Of a stretch of 64,000 bases of DNA, positions 39,001 through 50,520 are shown in pieces (position 1 is the first letter of the stretch; every line of letters begins with the position of its first letter). The notes under the pieces are model-generated. The model searched no databases. It worked only from the letters and a program-made list of their open reading frames with translations, and was not told where the DNA came from. The stretch covers positions 1,549,365 through 1,613,364 of the forward strand of contig JAAOMT010000003.1 in assembly GCA_016748015.1 (NCBI GenBank), in the 5' to 3' direction. Source of the stretch: Geosiphon pyriformis. Taxonomy: Eukaryota; Glomeromycota; Glomeromycetes; Archaeosporales; Geosiphonaceae. The translations under genes and the position numbers were made by a program.

Positions 39001-40192
39001 TTAATGGATTCTATGATTTTCATAAATTTTTTTTATTTCTTCTTCAGATAATTCTTCATTATCTTCATACCATAAAGCTAAATGCAGGAGGAAATAAAAC
39101 GGTTGAAAATTTATTTAAAGAGAATTTCGGTTAAGTTGAAAAATAATAAACAAATTTTTAACATGTTGAAGAACTTACCAACACTTCCAACTATTTGTGG
39201 AGCTTTCAACGAGACAACATCATCAACTTCGTGAAGAAACATTTTCTAGAAACAAGATTTTTAATTATCAATAAGTCCATACTATCTTCAATCAAAATCG
39301 TTGAATCGTACCTGTGCATCCGCACCAATCACTCCTCCAACTAAAACAATTTTTCCAGTATAGCCAATCATTCTAATGAAAGAGAGTGTTGCACGAGCAT
39401 TTTGACCAGTTTGAATACCATCGGTGACGAGAATAATTGTAGCATTTTCCCCAGAAGGAAACGAAATATTGGTTGTTGAGAGTTTTTTGGCAAGATTTTG
39501 AATTTTCGCACGCTATAGAAGTTAAAATATATGTTAATCAGGAGTTTCTCTTTTTTTTTTTAAATTTTATGTTTTTGGTTTTACTAGGAATATATAAGTG
39601 ACTTACTTCCAGTGTAACAGCTGCGTCTATTGTTTCTTGTGTAATATTACTGCCCCTAGAATAAGCGTTGGAATATATAATTAAAAATCATGACCTCAAT
39701 CATATTTGAATGTCTGACAGGTCCTACAAACCTAATAATGTGATCTTTTAACATAACTTGATCTGTCTTGTCACAGATGGCACCAAAAGTCAACCCATTT
39801 ATTTTTAATAAGCGAATAAGGAATAATCCTAGTGGAATATTTAGAGCTTGTGCAATCTCCAATGCGATTTTACTGGCAGACGGTTTGATAGAATATACCA
39901 CTTTAAAAGTCGATTATGAGGAAAAAAAATTTGGAAATTTTTTTTAACGTTTATCCAAGTTTCAAGAATAAACAATTAACACCAGAAAAATTATTTATTT
40001 ACCAGTATTTTTATGGTTTGCGTAATAAGTTAATAACCTGGCAAGCAATTTTCCAACATCAGTGAACGAAGTGAACTTTGAAAGACAATATGAACGTTGA
40101 TTGCCAATAATAATTTGGGAGTGTGTAAGACGAGCAGGCATGCGAATTAAAGATGTTGGGGTAGCCTCGGATAAAATATGTTCAGCGAGCAT
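39001..40192 (-). CDS. Phosphoribosyltransferase-domain protein
   Basis: Six exons: 40192-40003, 39900-39732, 39655-39607, 39512-39312, 39245-39179 and 39077-39001. All five joins use GT..AG and keep frame; the product is 250 residues. It matches the type-I phosphoribosyltransferase fold of bacterial-style PRTase-domain proteins: FTDVGKLLARLL near 43-54, IKPSASKIALEIAQALNIPL near 68-87, and the PRPP-loop region IILVTDGIQTGQNARATL at about 162-179. It continues with KIVLVGGVIGADAQ and ends in a LWYED...ELSEEEI-like tail. PRTases transfer or use ribose-5-phosphate from PRPP; substrate cannot be read here. The loop usually has two acidic residues (DDGxxTG); here the first is Thr (TDGIQTG), so activity is uncertain. 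It lies head-to-tail upstream of the BTB gene. The start Met follows an in-frame stop, but a further 5' exon is possible. Confidence 0.82.
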
Positions 40193-43170
40193 GATGGCAA
40201 GAATTGGATTATTTAATTCCAAAAATTAGATAAAAAGATTCTCTTGATTCACGAAATTTTTACGCATTCCTTGGACTGGAACAAGATATTGCGATTTATT
40301 AGTTTTTGAGGTGATGATCATCTACTAAATGGTGATGGGGGGGGGAAGCACTTTAATAATTGCTAACGCGGAAAAATTGGTGTGATTATGACTAATTGAG
40401 CTATTAATGTCAACAATCAGCAACGATCGTAATAGAAAGAATGAATCGGCAAACACCTCCGAGCTAATTTTTTGCCTGATCATCTTATCTTGTAGATGCA
40501 GGTCAATCTAAAACTTAGTTTGTTTAATTTAAAAAGTATCATTGGTTTTTACTTTGTGTAACGAAAAGGTAAAAGGCTTGGTCGGATCTTTAGGTTTTCC
40601 TATTTTGAGATGGATAATCATACTTGTCGTGAACAGGTATAATGGCAAATTTAGCCAAAAATTTTAAGGATCGTTTAAAATTTATCATCTTTCATAGATT
40701 TATTTCATAAAAAACTGGCTTTTTTGTGAAAACGAACTTCGAACAGGCCATTTAAATTTGTCTAGGAGAGTTCACACGGGTAAAAAAGATTAAAACGTTT
40801 TTATCAGATCACGCCAGTATAATATGGGGGTACAGGTAAATAAGAATTATCATAGTCATATGACCGTCCATCGTATCATTGATTCCCAATTAGATTGTCT
40901 TTTTTTGACTAGCTTCTCCAAGGCGATAATGGGACTTCTAATAATTGGTATTTCTGATCGATTCTTGTTTATCAGCTTTCAATCATAACTTAAACGATTG
41001 GTCTTTGTTAGAAAAACCAATTGAGGAGTAAAAATACCAATCTGAAAATAGATTATGATAATGATTTTAATATATTTCTTATTTTTACTGTTACGATTTT
41101 ATCCTCAGATTTCAAGCTCAATTCGAGCTTTTGAATTTCTTTTATCCAGAAATGACCAGAAATTCAAATTGTGCCCCTCATTTGAATATTTCTTGTCTAT
41201 TTGTAAATTACACTCTCCATTACTACAACTTAATAAAAATATTTATCTCAAAAACTTTTTAATGCTTTTTATTAAAAATACAATTAACATTTTTAACACA
41301 TTTTATTTTTTTTTACATTATTTTGTTACAACTCTTTTATTTTTAAATTTTTTAAAAATCTAATATTGTATTTTAATTAAACAAACAAACCATTTATGAT
41401 ATAAAATTTGTTTATAATAATGTTATATATATGACAATACTGTTTTAAAACATAAAATTATAACTATTTGAAATTAATTTTCAGGTAAAAAAATCAAAAT
41501 CAAAATCAAAAGTTAAAACATCAACTTATAATCAACATTATTTTTAATTTTTATAAATCATAAAAACTTTTTCTATTAATAATAGCCATTCAAAGCACAA
41601 AAATTATTATTAATTTAATAAAAAAAGCACATTTATATAAATTTAAAAATTTTATATAACAAATTTTTCAAAAATAGAATATAAATAAAAAGTCTTTACT
41701 ATTGGTTTAAGTATTAAAATCTTTGGGTTGTTTTTCAAATCATTACTAACATATATTATGTGTATTAACTATTATATTTATTATTAAATATTTATATATA
41801 TAAAAATGGTTGTTTTGAAAAGAAAAACATCTCAACATTTTATTTATTTTTTAATAGTTTAATTTCACATGTTGCTTGGATATCAAATACAAACAAAAAA
41901 CCTTTTTGATGAGTGTCATAAAAAGGCAACATTATGAATATTAAAAATATTCGATGTGATTATTCTGTAATTTAATTCAGATTCAATGGTAAAAAAAAGA
42001 GACAAAATATATATATCTTAGGTCATTGACAATTTAATCGACAGATTGCTTGACAATGGAGAAGGGGAAAAAAGTGGCAGATGTAAGTGGCTCAGTGCCA
42101 AAATTTTAAATTGGTAATAGGTAGAGATTTCAATGGCACCCAAAAAATCTCCTTGAAATTTTTTTTGCCTGATGGGTTGCACACACAAGTGTATGGAGTG
42201 AAAAACACTCATCTGACTAGTGTTGATTCGTTTAAACCCATTCGCATTAAGTAATCATAAAATAAAAGATTTACCAAAAGCCATCGTCTGAAAAAAATTT
42301 GCAGGGATTTAAATTTATAGGTTTCATAATATGAAGAGTGATGGGAATTTGGACATTAAATAATGTTTTCAGGCTTCAATATCTTGAAAAAAAAACGGTT
42401 TTTTACTATGGATTTTTTAATTTGAAATCAAACATATGTATCAAAACTCCTTCGGTCACTAATATATTCAGAACTATTGTTTTTATTCTTTAATGAGTTA
42501 GAGTATGATTATGATTTTAGAAGAAAAGGTGTAAAATTCTGTATGTGATCATAATAGAAAATTCATAAATTAACGAAAAGCTACTTATGTATTAGAAAAT
42601 TTTCATTGGAAGCAATTTCTTTCTCATCCGTTTTGGCAAATCTCATAAAACTTTTTTTTTTGAACCTTTGACGATAATTTCAAAAGATATTCACGAGACT
42701 AAAATTTTTTAGCTTTTTTCTGATTTGTTTAACTTAATAAAAACATTTACTCAATGATAGAAAATATGATGAAACACGATTTTTATGAACAAATAAAAGC
42801 TTCCCAAAAATTCCAAATGAATTTAAACTATTAAAGAATTTATTTTTTGAGATATTTTCGACAACTTCTAAATTAAAAAAAAAAGAGCATGTGTTTGCTA
42901 GCGAAAGAAATCAAATTTGACATGGGTAAAAAAACGATTGTTCACAATCGTGGAGCGTTTTTGGGAAAAAAGATCACAAAATAAATTGGTCCCTTATGAA
43001 CGCAATATATTTACTCAGCGTATTTAAAAAAAAACAACGTTCTCTAGAAGAGGGACTGTCGGACACGGAATTACTTGACCGATGATTTTCTATCTTAAAA
43101 TAATCAACAACTTTTTGCTTGAAAATTTAATTATATTGGTCTGAAGTCAAAATCCCGCTGACATATCTAA
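40193..43170. other. Intergenic, no supported gene
   Basis: The open frame at 41055-41363 is hydrophobic but its Leu/Phe/Ile-rich text follows from AT composition, and it has no motif. 42018-42212 shows nothing. A G8 run is at 40339. Between 42900 and 43170 a few short open stretches may be 5' parts of the unidentified coding segment that follows. Confidence 0.45.
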
Positions 43171-43228
43171 GAATGACTACATTTCGCATACCTCAATTTG
43201 CAAATGAAAATTTTGCAAGCTATATTAA

Positions 43229-43819
43229 GAGTGTTATTTCACGTGGGATAATGACGATTATGCTCCTACACTCCCAGTTCTTAGAAACAAAAAATTTGTA
43301 TTCATTTTGGAATTGTCGAAGAATCACGCAACTGTGTATTTAAGGAAAATCAAAGAAGCTATTAATTTTGGTTTTGTTTGGGTCCGAGAAGACAAGGCTG
43401 GTTTGACGAGAAGCAGATATTTGAATAAGGTTTTTTTTAATTCAAAATTCTTTTATTATAATAATTTCTTCTTTGAAATCTAATGTGCAAAATTTATCAT
43501 TCTAAGCTCATAAAGTCTCTATTTGGGAATAATGATGGAAAACTTTTATGCCTCACAAACTCCACACAAGAATATAAAAAGCATTCTTAAATTATGATAA
43601 ATTTAAATAAACAAAGGTTTTGTGAAATTTCTCGAACTTATTTTATATATATTATAAAAGGTGTTACCAAAATTTACAAAAAAAAAAATTTATGATGTTC
43701 ATATTTATTTTCCACAACAGAGTACTAAATACGTATGCTTGCTCTTAGCCATCATTAATACACCGATCTCTGGTGAGGATTTTGATAATATAGCAAACAA
43801 ATTCCTATCAAATCACAAG
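43229..43819 (+). CDS. Unidentified two-exon coding segment
   Basis: Two adjoining open blocks read like real protein and join in frame. Block one is 43229-43429 (YAPTLPVLRNKKFVFILEL, then VWVREDKAGLTRSRYLNK). Block two is 43661-43819 (VLPKFTKKKIYDVHIYFPQQ, then IINTPISGEDFDNIANKF). The join uses a GT donor after AATAAG and an AG acceptor after TATAAAAG. Block two ends at a good donor (AAG/GTAATG). Its phase-0 continuation would run into the AG just before the lipase-like gene's ATG at 43886, so it could be that gene's 5' part, though I think a separate or truncated gene likelier. Another frame just upstream (43171-43255, MTTFRIPQFANENFASYIKS) suggests more exon or a frameshift. I recognise no family. 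Gene, gene fragment or relic remain open. Confidence 0.35.
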
Positions 43820-43885
43820 GTAATGAAAATATTTATAAACCGCTTAATTTGAAGATTAATTTGGGAGGTTAATTATTCTCAGAAA

Positions 43886-45328
43886 ATGGCATCCAAAAGA
43901 AGCACTTATTGGAATATAAAAACTTTTTTAATTGCTTGGATTATTGGATTGATCATATTCAGAATACATGTATATGGTAAAGGGAAGCCTTAAAAATTTA
44001 GTATTATTTTAGTAGTCTGCTAATTATATATTATATATTTAAAATTTTCAAAATAATATTTGAAGAAAGCTTTTCAAGGACTAAATTAAACTTGTTTAAA
44101 GAGAAGAATTCGGCGATAGAACATATTGGCTCGACTGATTTCACCTCTAAAATATATTTCAGCAATGAAGAAAAACAAAATAGCACAATCATCATCCGAT
44201 CACGAAAAGGGCTGGATGGTGTTAAAACGGAATATCCCAATCAGTTTATCGTACGAGACCATTTACCGGAATATGCATGGTGGGCAATGCGATCGTATTG
44301 CCTCGATGGAAATAATTTAGTTGGTCCAGGAGTATACGGTTCGTCATTTTAAAAAGTTTTTAGGTTTATTCATTATTGACTATAAACAAAATTGAATCTT
44401 AATCTTTTGAATTTCAGCCAAAGTTGTTGTGCGAAACTCCAAATTAATTCTCATGGTAAAAGGCGAATCACTTGACAATGAAAACTACTGGGAAAAACGA
44501 GAAAATCAACTCATCGATTATCCAATACTCTCTTCAAAAGCTATTGGAGCAAAAGTCGATAAAATATTTTATAAAAATTTCAAAAAAATACGCAAAGCTG
44601 TGACTAATCTTATTTTAACTGCTCTCCGGAAACATGAGGTCGAGATTATTATAGCTGTTGGACATGGATCAGGTGGAGGTAACATCTTGAATCTTTTTTA
44701 AAGTCACTCACTTTGATACATAGAAAAATTCTGGTGATGTTCTTGTTTCATTATTTTAGTTTATGCAATCTTGCAAATGTTAGAATTAGTCAAATTAAGT
44801 ATGACGGTGCCTTTGAGGGTTTGCACTTTTGGCCAACCACATCTAGCGAATCGCGAGTTTTTTCAACAATTTAATAGAATGGCGACCAATATCAATGAAA
44901 TTTTATTAACTCGAGTGACGAATATGAATGATTATGTCCCAAAGCTTCCTGAAAGTACAATTCGAGACTTTTACGTACAAAGCCCCTCAGAAATTTGGAT
45001 TGAATCTGATGATTGTCAATGTGCTACTGGAAAAGTTTACATATGTCTTGGACCAAAGTTTTTCCAAAATGATGGGTCAGTTATTCTTCAGGAAAATCAG
45101 GTTTAGTTTTTGATGAATTTATTTAATTCAAACGAAAAAATATCCAATTTACAAAATTTTATCGATTTTTAGGATTGCAATGCTCAATTTTCAGAAAAAA
45201 ACTTTGCCCCACATAATGGGCCTTATTTTGACTACATGATGGGGAAATGCTTAGATGTACCACCACCTTGGGATATAAATTTTTGGCAAAAACTGCGCTC
45301 GAAATACTTTAGAAACTGGTATTTATAA
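43886..45328 (+). CDS. Class-3 lipase-like protein, Ser-to-Gly (copy 1)
   Basis: Exons: 43886-43976, 44066-44338, 44418-44678, 44760-45100 and 45173-45328; about 373 residues. The first join (acceptor TTTGAAG) is the least certain; later joins fit the paralogues exactly. A signal-anchor-like helix is near residues 9-30. The alpha/beta-hydrolase core shows LILMVKGESL, the elbow IIAVGHGSGGGVYAIL, CTFGQPHLANREF, TRVTNMNDYVPKLPES, SEIWIESDDCQC and a C-terminal GPYFDYMMGKC. In class-3 lipases the elbow is GHSxGG with Ser as nucleophile; here it is GHGSGG, with Gly at that place and Ser one residue later. The Asp of NDYVP is kept, but the His six residues before the Trp of EIWI is Gln. So two of three triad residues are missing. 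It is probably a membrane-anchored or secreted non-hydrolytic protein. The family call is sure, the function unknown. Confidence 0.82.
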
Positions 45329-46831
45329 ACATTTGATGAGTAATTAACTAATAAAAATAATGTCTTCCATACTCATAATTTCCTAATTTCAAAAGGAAAT
45401 TAATGGAATGATTATATTTTTCAAATAAACAATTTCAAAGTTAAATATTTGAGTAGCTATTCTTCGCGATATTAAAATAGAAATATTTATAACACATGAA
45501 TAAACCTAAAGTAGTATGAGAGTTTAAATATTTTTAATAAAACTAAACTCAAAATTAGTTAGGCACTTAAATTCTTTTTGAACTCTAAACCCAAGGATTC
45601 TTTGTTTGTAACTAATGTTTTGAGAGATAATTGTCTGAAATTTTATTTTTAGTTTCAAATTTAGAACCTCATTGGAAATTTTTGTGAAATTAAAATACCT
45701 TTGCAATGGCAACTGAAATCAGGCCACTCCAATCTCCAATGCATGGAAGGCTAGTCATCTTAACTACAGTGATTTTTCAAAGAGTTAATAGCAGTTTGCT
45801 GCTCTCAAATTCCAGTTTCTGTAGAAAAATGACAGTATACCGCATACTTAATGTTTTAACTTATTAAAATTAAAAATACTTAAGAATTTTTCAAGCCTGG
45901 AATAAGTAAAGTTTCTTCTGTGAGCAACTACATATGATTCACAGCTGACTTTCTTTGTTATTGAAACCTATTAAAGAAACAAAATTCGATCCGATCTGTA
46001 GTCCAAAAATTTTTGTTTTGATCTTGGAAAATATTTTGAGTGGTTAATACTCATTTTATAAAAAAATTTTTTTTTTTTAGCTAGAAATACTCCAAGCTAA
46101 GGTTTTTTTTGCAAGTATTAAATTCGGGAACTTTATGCGAAAATATTCTATAAAAATTTAAATCTTTCATTTTAAAATGCGGGAGGAAAGGCTCAATGCT
46201 TATAATTAAAAGTTTTTATAAATATTTTCGTCAAAATGCTATTTCTGATAAAAATATTTAACATGATTTGATTAAAAGCTATTTTGAAAATAACTCAACT
46301 GGCTCGTTTGAAAAAAAAATTAGGTTTTGTTTTTAAAATATTTTTTGGTGTCACAATTCTTTTAGAAAAAATCGAATTTGGTAAAGAAAATTTATTAGTT
46401 TGAACCAAAGAAAAGAAAAATTTTACCAAACTGAAAATGTTTTGAAATCCTTTGAAATGATAAAAAAAAAATTTTTTCTTTTGATCTTTATCAACTTTCG
46501 AAAGATGAATTGTCATTAGGGAATTCAACGATTATGAAAAATGTTTCTGAACAATTGGTTTTAATTGTCAAACTTTTTCAAATGCTAATTTTTAAAAATA
46601 ACTACATGTAGAATTCTGGTAGCTCGAGAATATCAGAAAATTAATCAAGTCAAATCACTATCAATTTTAAATTATAATTAAAGGACCAATCACAGTAGCA
46701 TTTTATGATACATTCAAGAAACCCAATCATTTTTTTAAAGCGAATATCATCATCAATTCAAAAGCCCTCCTTTATCTTATATATATATATAAGTATCATC
46801 ACATTGATAAAATATATTTCAGCGATGAGAC
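45329..46831. other. Intergenic, no gene seen
   Basis: AT-rich spacer between lipase-like copy 1 and the BTB relic. Frames at 45524-45712 and 46295-46528 have no motif. Confidence 0.55.
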
Positions 46832-47640
46832 ATGACTTGTAAAAATATAACTTGTGATGATCGCATTGTGCTAAATGTAAGGTAAGAAAGCTTTTCCTCG
46901 AGATTCAATAGCAATTATTTGCTGCGCGAAATATGGTAAATCGAATCAACGTTCTTAGTACGAAACTTTTCGCTTAATATTAACTGCGCGTCCTGACACT
47001 CTCCTTGGGAACATGTTTTCTGAAAGAAATAAAAGCATGCCTAAGCCTACCAAAGGCAATGAATATTTCTTTGATCGTGATGGTCATGTATTTCACTACA
47101 TAATGCAATATTATTGTCTTTTGCAAAGTCATATGGCCCCCTACCCCAAAGTGATTAAAAGACGAGCTCCGATATTTTCAAATTTCTTTTATTAATTCAC
47201 AATCAATCGACAGTCAGGAATTCGAGCTCGCTGAGGTAGTTGATGAATTTGTGTCGGCTTTAGAAAGCCTTATTAAAGGCTATGCGTCATAATTTTCAAA
47301 GTGAAGTAACCCTAAAGTGCTATGAGCGACTTTAGAACCGCCACAGGGTTGACAGGGTCACAAAATCAAGAATAGTTCCACATTTGAAAGATTCGTGCAA
47401 ATTTTAGAAAACTTTGACCTCGCGGCCTATGAAATACTCAAAAGATTAAGCTCAAAGATTATTACCACCTTGAGAAAAAAATTCCAAACGTGGATATCAA
47501 TATTGATTCGAATGAGATGCATACGGGTATGAAATATGCCTTTTTCAGTGTGAGAGCTAGGGATTCATATGATAATGATAGGATCCTTTCTCAAAGCTAT
47601 CTCAAAAATTAGAACGTAAAATTGCTCTGTTGCTGCCAAA
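46832..47640 (+). pseudogene. Frameshifted KCTD-type BTB copy
   Basis: A second BTB gene in pieces. DDRIVLNVR near 46856-46882 is followed directly by a donor (GTAAGA), but the GG of the family's NxGG is lost, which puts the join out of frame. After the acceptor (TTCTTAG, about 46954) come YETFRLILTARPDTLLGNMF and then KGNEYFFDRDGHVFHYIMQY. A frame change follows (CKVIWPPTPK, then a stop), with later fragments EFELAEVVDEFVSALESLI near 47218-47275 and FVQILENFDLAAYEI near 47400. The intron sits where the intact gene at 37391-38365 has it, and the C-terminal pieces match that gene's layout, so they are paralogues. Multiple breaks show this copy is dead, although much of the text is still recognisable, so decay is fairly recent. 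Confidence 0.75.
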
Positions 47641-47884
47641 CGAACAGCAATTTTAAAAAATCGTGTCCTTAAATTTTTGAATAAACTAAGGTTCCATCGA
47701 AACTATTTCGCTTTTGTTGAATCATTTGATTAGAGACTACAGGAAAGAATCCCAATTGTTAACATTTTTATAAAATTAGAAAATTCCATGAAAAGATTGG
47801 TTTTATCAAATATTTAGGCTTGCTCAATTAACATGAAAATCAATTCAAATTCGGCAGTGTCCAGAAATATAGAAAGTTTAATAT

Positions 47885-49334
47885 TCATAAAATGTCAACC
47901 GTACAAGTTCCCATCATGATACCCATATATGGTCCATCATGTGGTTTAAAATTTCTCGTTTTATATTGATTATTGCACAACTAATTTTCAAAGGCAAAAT
48001 GAAATTTTTTTAAATATTGGTCCATCATAACAAAAAATAAACTTTACAAGGCAAATAGGGGTGATTGCAAAAATACCTGACTTTCTTCAGTAAAAAGAAC
48101 CCCATCATTCATAGTAGTTGGTCCAATACATCCAAAAACTTTACTCTTTGTACAATCACAATCATCATTAGTCTCGATCCAGTATTCTACAAATGGGTGA
48201 TGGTACGGTATAAAATCTAAGGAAGTGTGAACAGGTAACTTTGGAACATAATCGTCCATATTCGTTAGTCGGACCGCATGGAGCCCCTTAATTTCGTTAA
48301 GATACTGGGCAAATTTCTTATCACCCATATGAGGCTGTCCAAAAGTTATTAAAGTGAGAACAATGTTGAAATTTAGCGTGTAGATTAAATCCAAAATTGC
48401 AAAAGTTGCATATACTAGGTTATTGAAAATTGAATCAACGTTAATTGAGCAAAGTTACTTTTCAAAGAAGATGGAAAACTTGATTTAACAGATGGTTCAG
48501 GTAAACTGAGAAAGTGCAGTTACTTACCGCCACCAAGCCCATGACCAACAGCAACAAAATTTCGAGCCTTTCCTCGCAAAGAATTCAAAACCATCTTAGA
48601 CATCTTATCCTGAGTTCTCAGATAGTTTGTATAAAAGAATTTATCCACCTGAGCTCCAACAAACTTGGGATATTTTATAAACTCATTTTGTCTATTTTCC
48701 CAGTCCTCTATCGCTGATTCTCCTTTTACTGTCAGAATGATTTCCGAACCATCAACAAATATTCCAGCTGTAAAAAGCAAAGAGTAAGCAAAGGTTTGCT
48801 TTATTAAAAATATTTAATTTAAAATGTATTTTTTGGCAAATTACCACGTATTTCCTGACCCAGATTTTTTGTTTCAGTTACACAATAAGCTTTCATTGCA
48901 TAAATTGCGTATTTTCTTAGCTCTATTAATTCTAATATGGGTAGAATTTCTTTTTTCCCCAATAGATCTGTTGTTTGACTATCAATTTCGTTAATTGTTC
49001 TTCTCTCCAAAATAAATCTTTTAATCTTTAAAGAATCATGTTTTAAAGTAGAAATTGAAGTGTTGTTGCCGCCCTTTGAAATGGAAGAAGTAACAGACGT
49101 GGTGCTTAAAATGAGTTTGGTATTATTATTTTTTCGAAAACTTTTAAAGATTTTTGATGTGAATAAAATTTCCTGATTTATTTTATGTTGAGAAAGTGGG
49201 TCAGTATTTTTCCAACTAACAAAATTTATTGTTATCTCTGTCAACAGTAAGTTAAGTAATAAATTCACGAAAATCAATATCAGCACGCAAATCAAGGCTA
49301 ATGTTGATGAGTAGAAATTTTGCGATGATAACAT
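47885..49334 (-). CDS. Class-3 lipase-like protein, Ser-to-Gly (copy 2)
   Basis: Exons: 49334-48845, 48767-48528, 48414-48077 and 47980-47885; all joins keep frame, and the product is 387 residues. An N-terminal signal-anchor lies at about 10-32 (STLALICVLILIFVNLLLNL), followed by a Ser/Thr-rich stretch to about 125. The hydrolase core has EIILTVKGES, FVAVGHGLGGGVYATF, LITFGQPHMGDKKF, VRLTNMDDYVPKLP, HHPFVEYWIETNDDCDC and a final DGPYMGIMMGTC. The elbow is GHGLGG, so the lipase nucleophile Ser is Gly. The Asp (DDYVP) and His (six residues before the Trp of EYWI) are conserved. The intron after the elbow Gly-Gly is phase 1, as in the other copies. It is convergent with copy 1, with the BTB relic between them. 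Intact and well spliced, it is probably expressed; substrate or ligand unknown. Confidence 0.87.
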
Positions 49335-49881
49335 TACTTTTTTGATTTAATAGGTGAAAACGATGTAAAATAAATAGGTTGGGTATTTTATACAATAAAA
49401 AATTTAAGGTATTATTATAACTTTAATTATTGAATGCTAGAAATATGTTACTTTTTAAAGATTGTTATTTTAATAATTAAATAAAGCAAAAGGTAATGTA
49501 ACACGCTGCCAGCATCGATTTTATATATATGGATTGGGACATGCATAATTAAAGGATGATCCTAAACACTCTTTCTGTGTTTTTTTCTTGCATGAGTAGG
49601 CTTTATTTTGATCGATTCGTAAGAATTTAAAACTAGAAACGAAACGAGAAATTTCTCGAGAATCTATTTTTATTTGGTTATTATCTTATCTCCATCAAAT
49701 GTAAACATCTTCTGTCACGCTTAATATCTTTTTTCAGCTAATGATTACCTATTTAGGCTAACGTATTCGTATATTTTTTTTCTTTGAGTGAGGTTATATT
49801 CACAAAAGAAGTCATTTTCCCTTGATGATTAATTTCAGATATTTTTCTCACAATGGGAAAGAAAAATGGTCGGGAGCCTAA

Positions 49882-50136
49882 AGGCTTTTCATCGTAATAA
49901 CTTCAAAATTCCCAAAATACATCACATCTACGGGTTATGACGATAGATCTCTGTTTCTCGTGCGATTCGACATCAAATTTGGTATCAATCCTGCTTATCC
50001 TGATACTGTATATTTAAAATTTTACATGCACAATGAGGATAATTTTCCTCATGCCAATTTTTTCATCTGTTTACGTCATACTGGGAAAATACACATAAAT
50101 GGCAGTCGCATGTGTTTCGCATATCAAATATCATAG
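49882..50136 (+). other. Orphan stop-free protein-like segment
   Basis: Eighty-four codons without a stop, but no ATG near the start. The text is protein-like (RSLFLVRFDIKFGINPAYPD, then HANFFICLRHTGKIHINGSR), and G+C is higher than in flanking DNA. It may be an exon or a relic; I recognise no family and see no clear acceptor. It lies about 120 bp from the pogo-type fragment, so it may have come in with a transposon. Confidence 0.25.
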
Positions 50137-50256
50137 GCTGAGGTCGTGATTTTATAAAATAGGCTTTAAAAAGTTTTGTTTTATATGGAGCGTGCTGCAA
50201 TAAAGCCAGACAAAGTGAATGTCAAGCAATTATGGCTTTGGTTATTGAAAAGGGAT

Positions 50257-50520
50257 TTATCTTTTCGCTGGCTTCTCAGCACTCAGAATATTGCTGTTAT
50301 CCCGGCTGTCATAAAGGAGATATTCGTCTTGAATTACTTTACCTAAGAGCTGGGTATAATGTTGAGCCGTCGAATACGTTCCTCTCCGGTGCCCAATAAG
50401 GAGATCAACCACACCACAAGAGGAAGAGATGCAAAAGCGGCGATGAGCGTTTGCTCTTTTCAGGGCATCCATCATTCTCTCGTCTGACCACTTTCTCCTT
50501 TTCCTCGCAATGCCAATCAC
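50257..50520 (-). mobile_element. Pogo/psq-type transposase N-terminal fragment
   Basis: The minus-strand frame begins with ARKRRKWSDERMMDALKRAN. This is the form of the psq-type helix-turn-helix that opens pogo/Tigger-like transposases (K-W-S/T-E-E-x-M-x-x-A-L-x-A-V). Shortly after comes VVDLLIGHRRGTYS, like the TLRDRLxGR box that closes the psq motif, but the linking helices are altered, probably by indels. No DDE catalytic domain follows on this strand, so only an N-terminal fragment remains. Host psq-domain proteins also exist; a transposon source is the likelier reading in this setting. Confidence 0.45.

Noticed and set aside
41055-41363. A 102-residue hydrophobic open frame
   Set aside because: Leu/Phe/Ile/Asn-rich text of the kind AT-rich non-coding DNA gives; no motif, no splice context, no rise in G+C.
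44092-44352. Taking this frame as a complete small gene
   Set aside because: It is an internal exon of lipase-like copy 1; the donor at 44339 and acceptor at 44417 join it in frame to the next exon, as in the paralogues.
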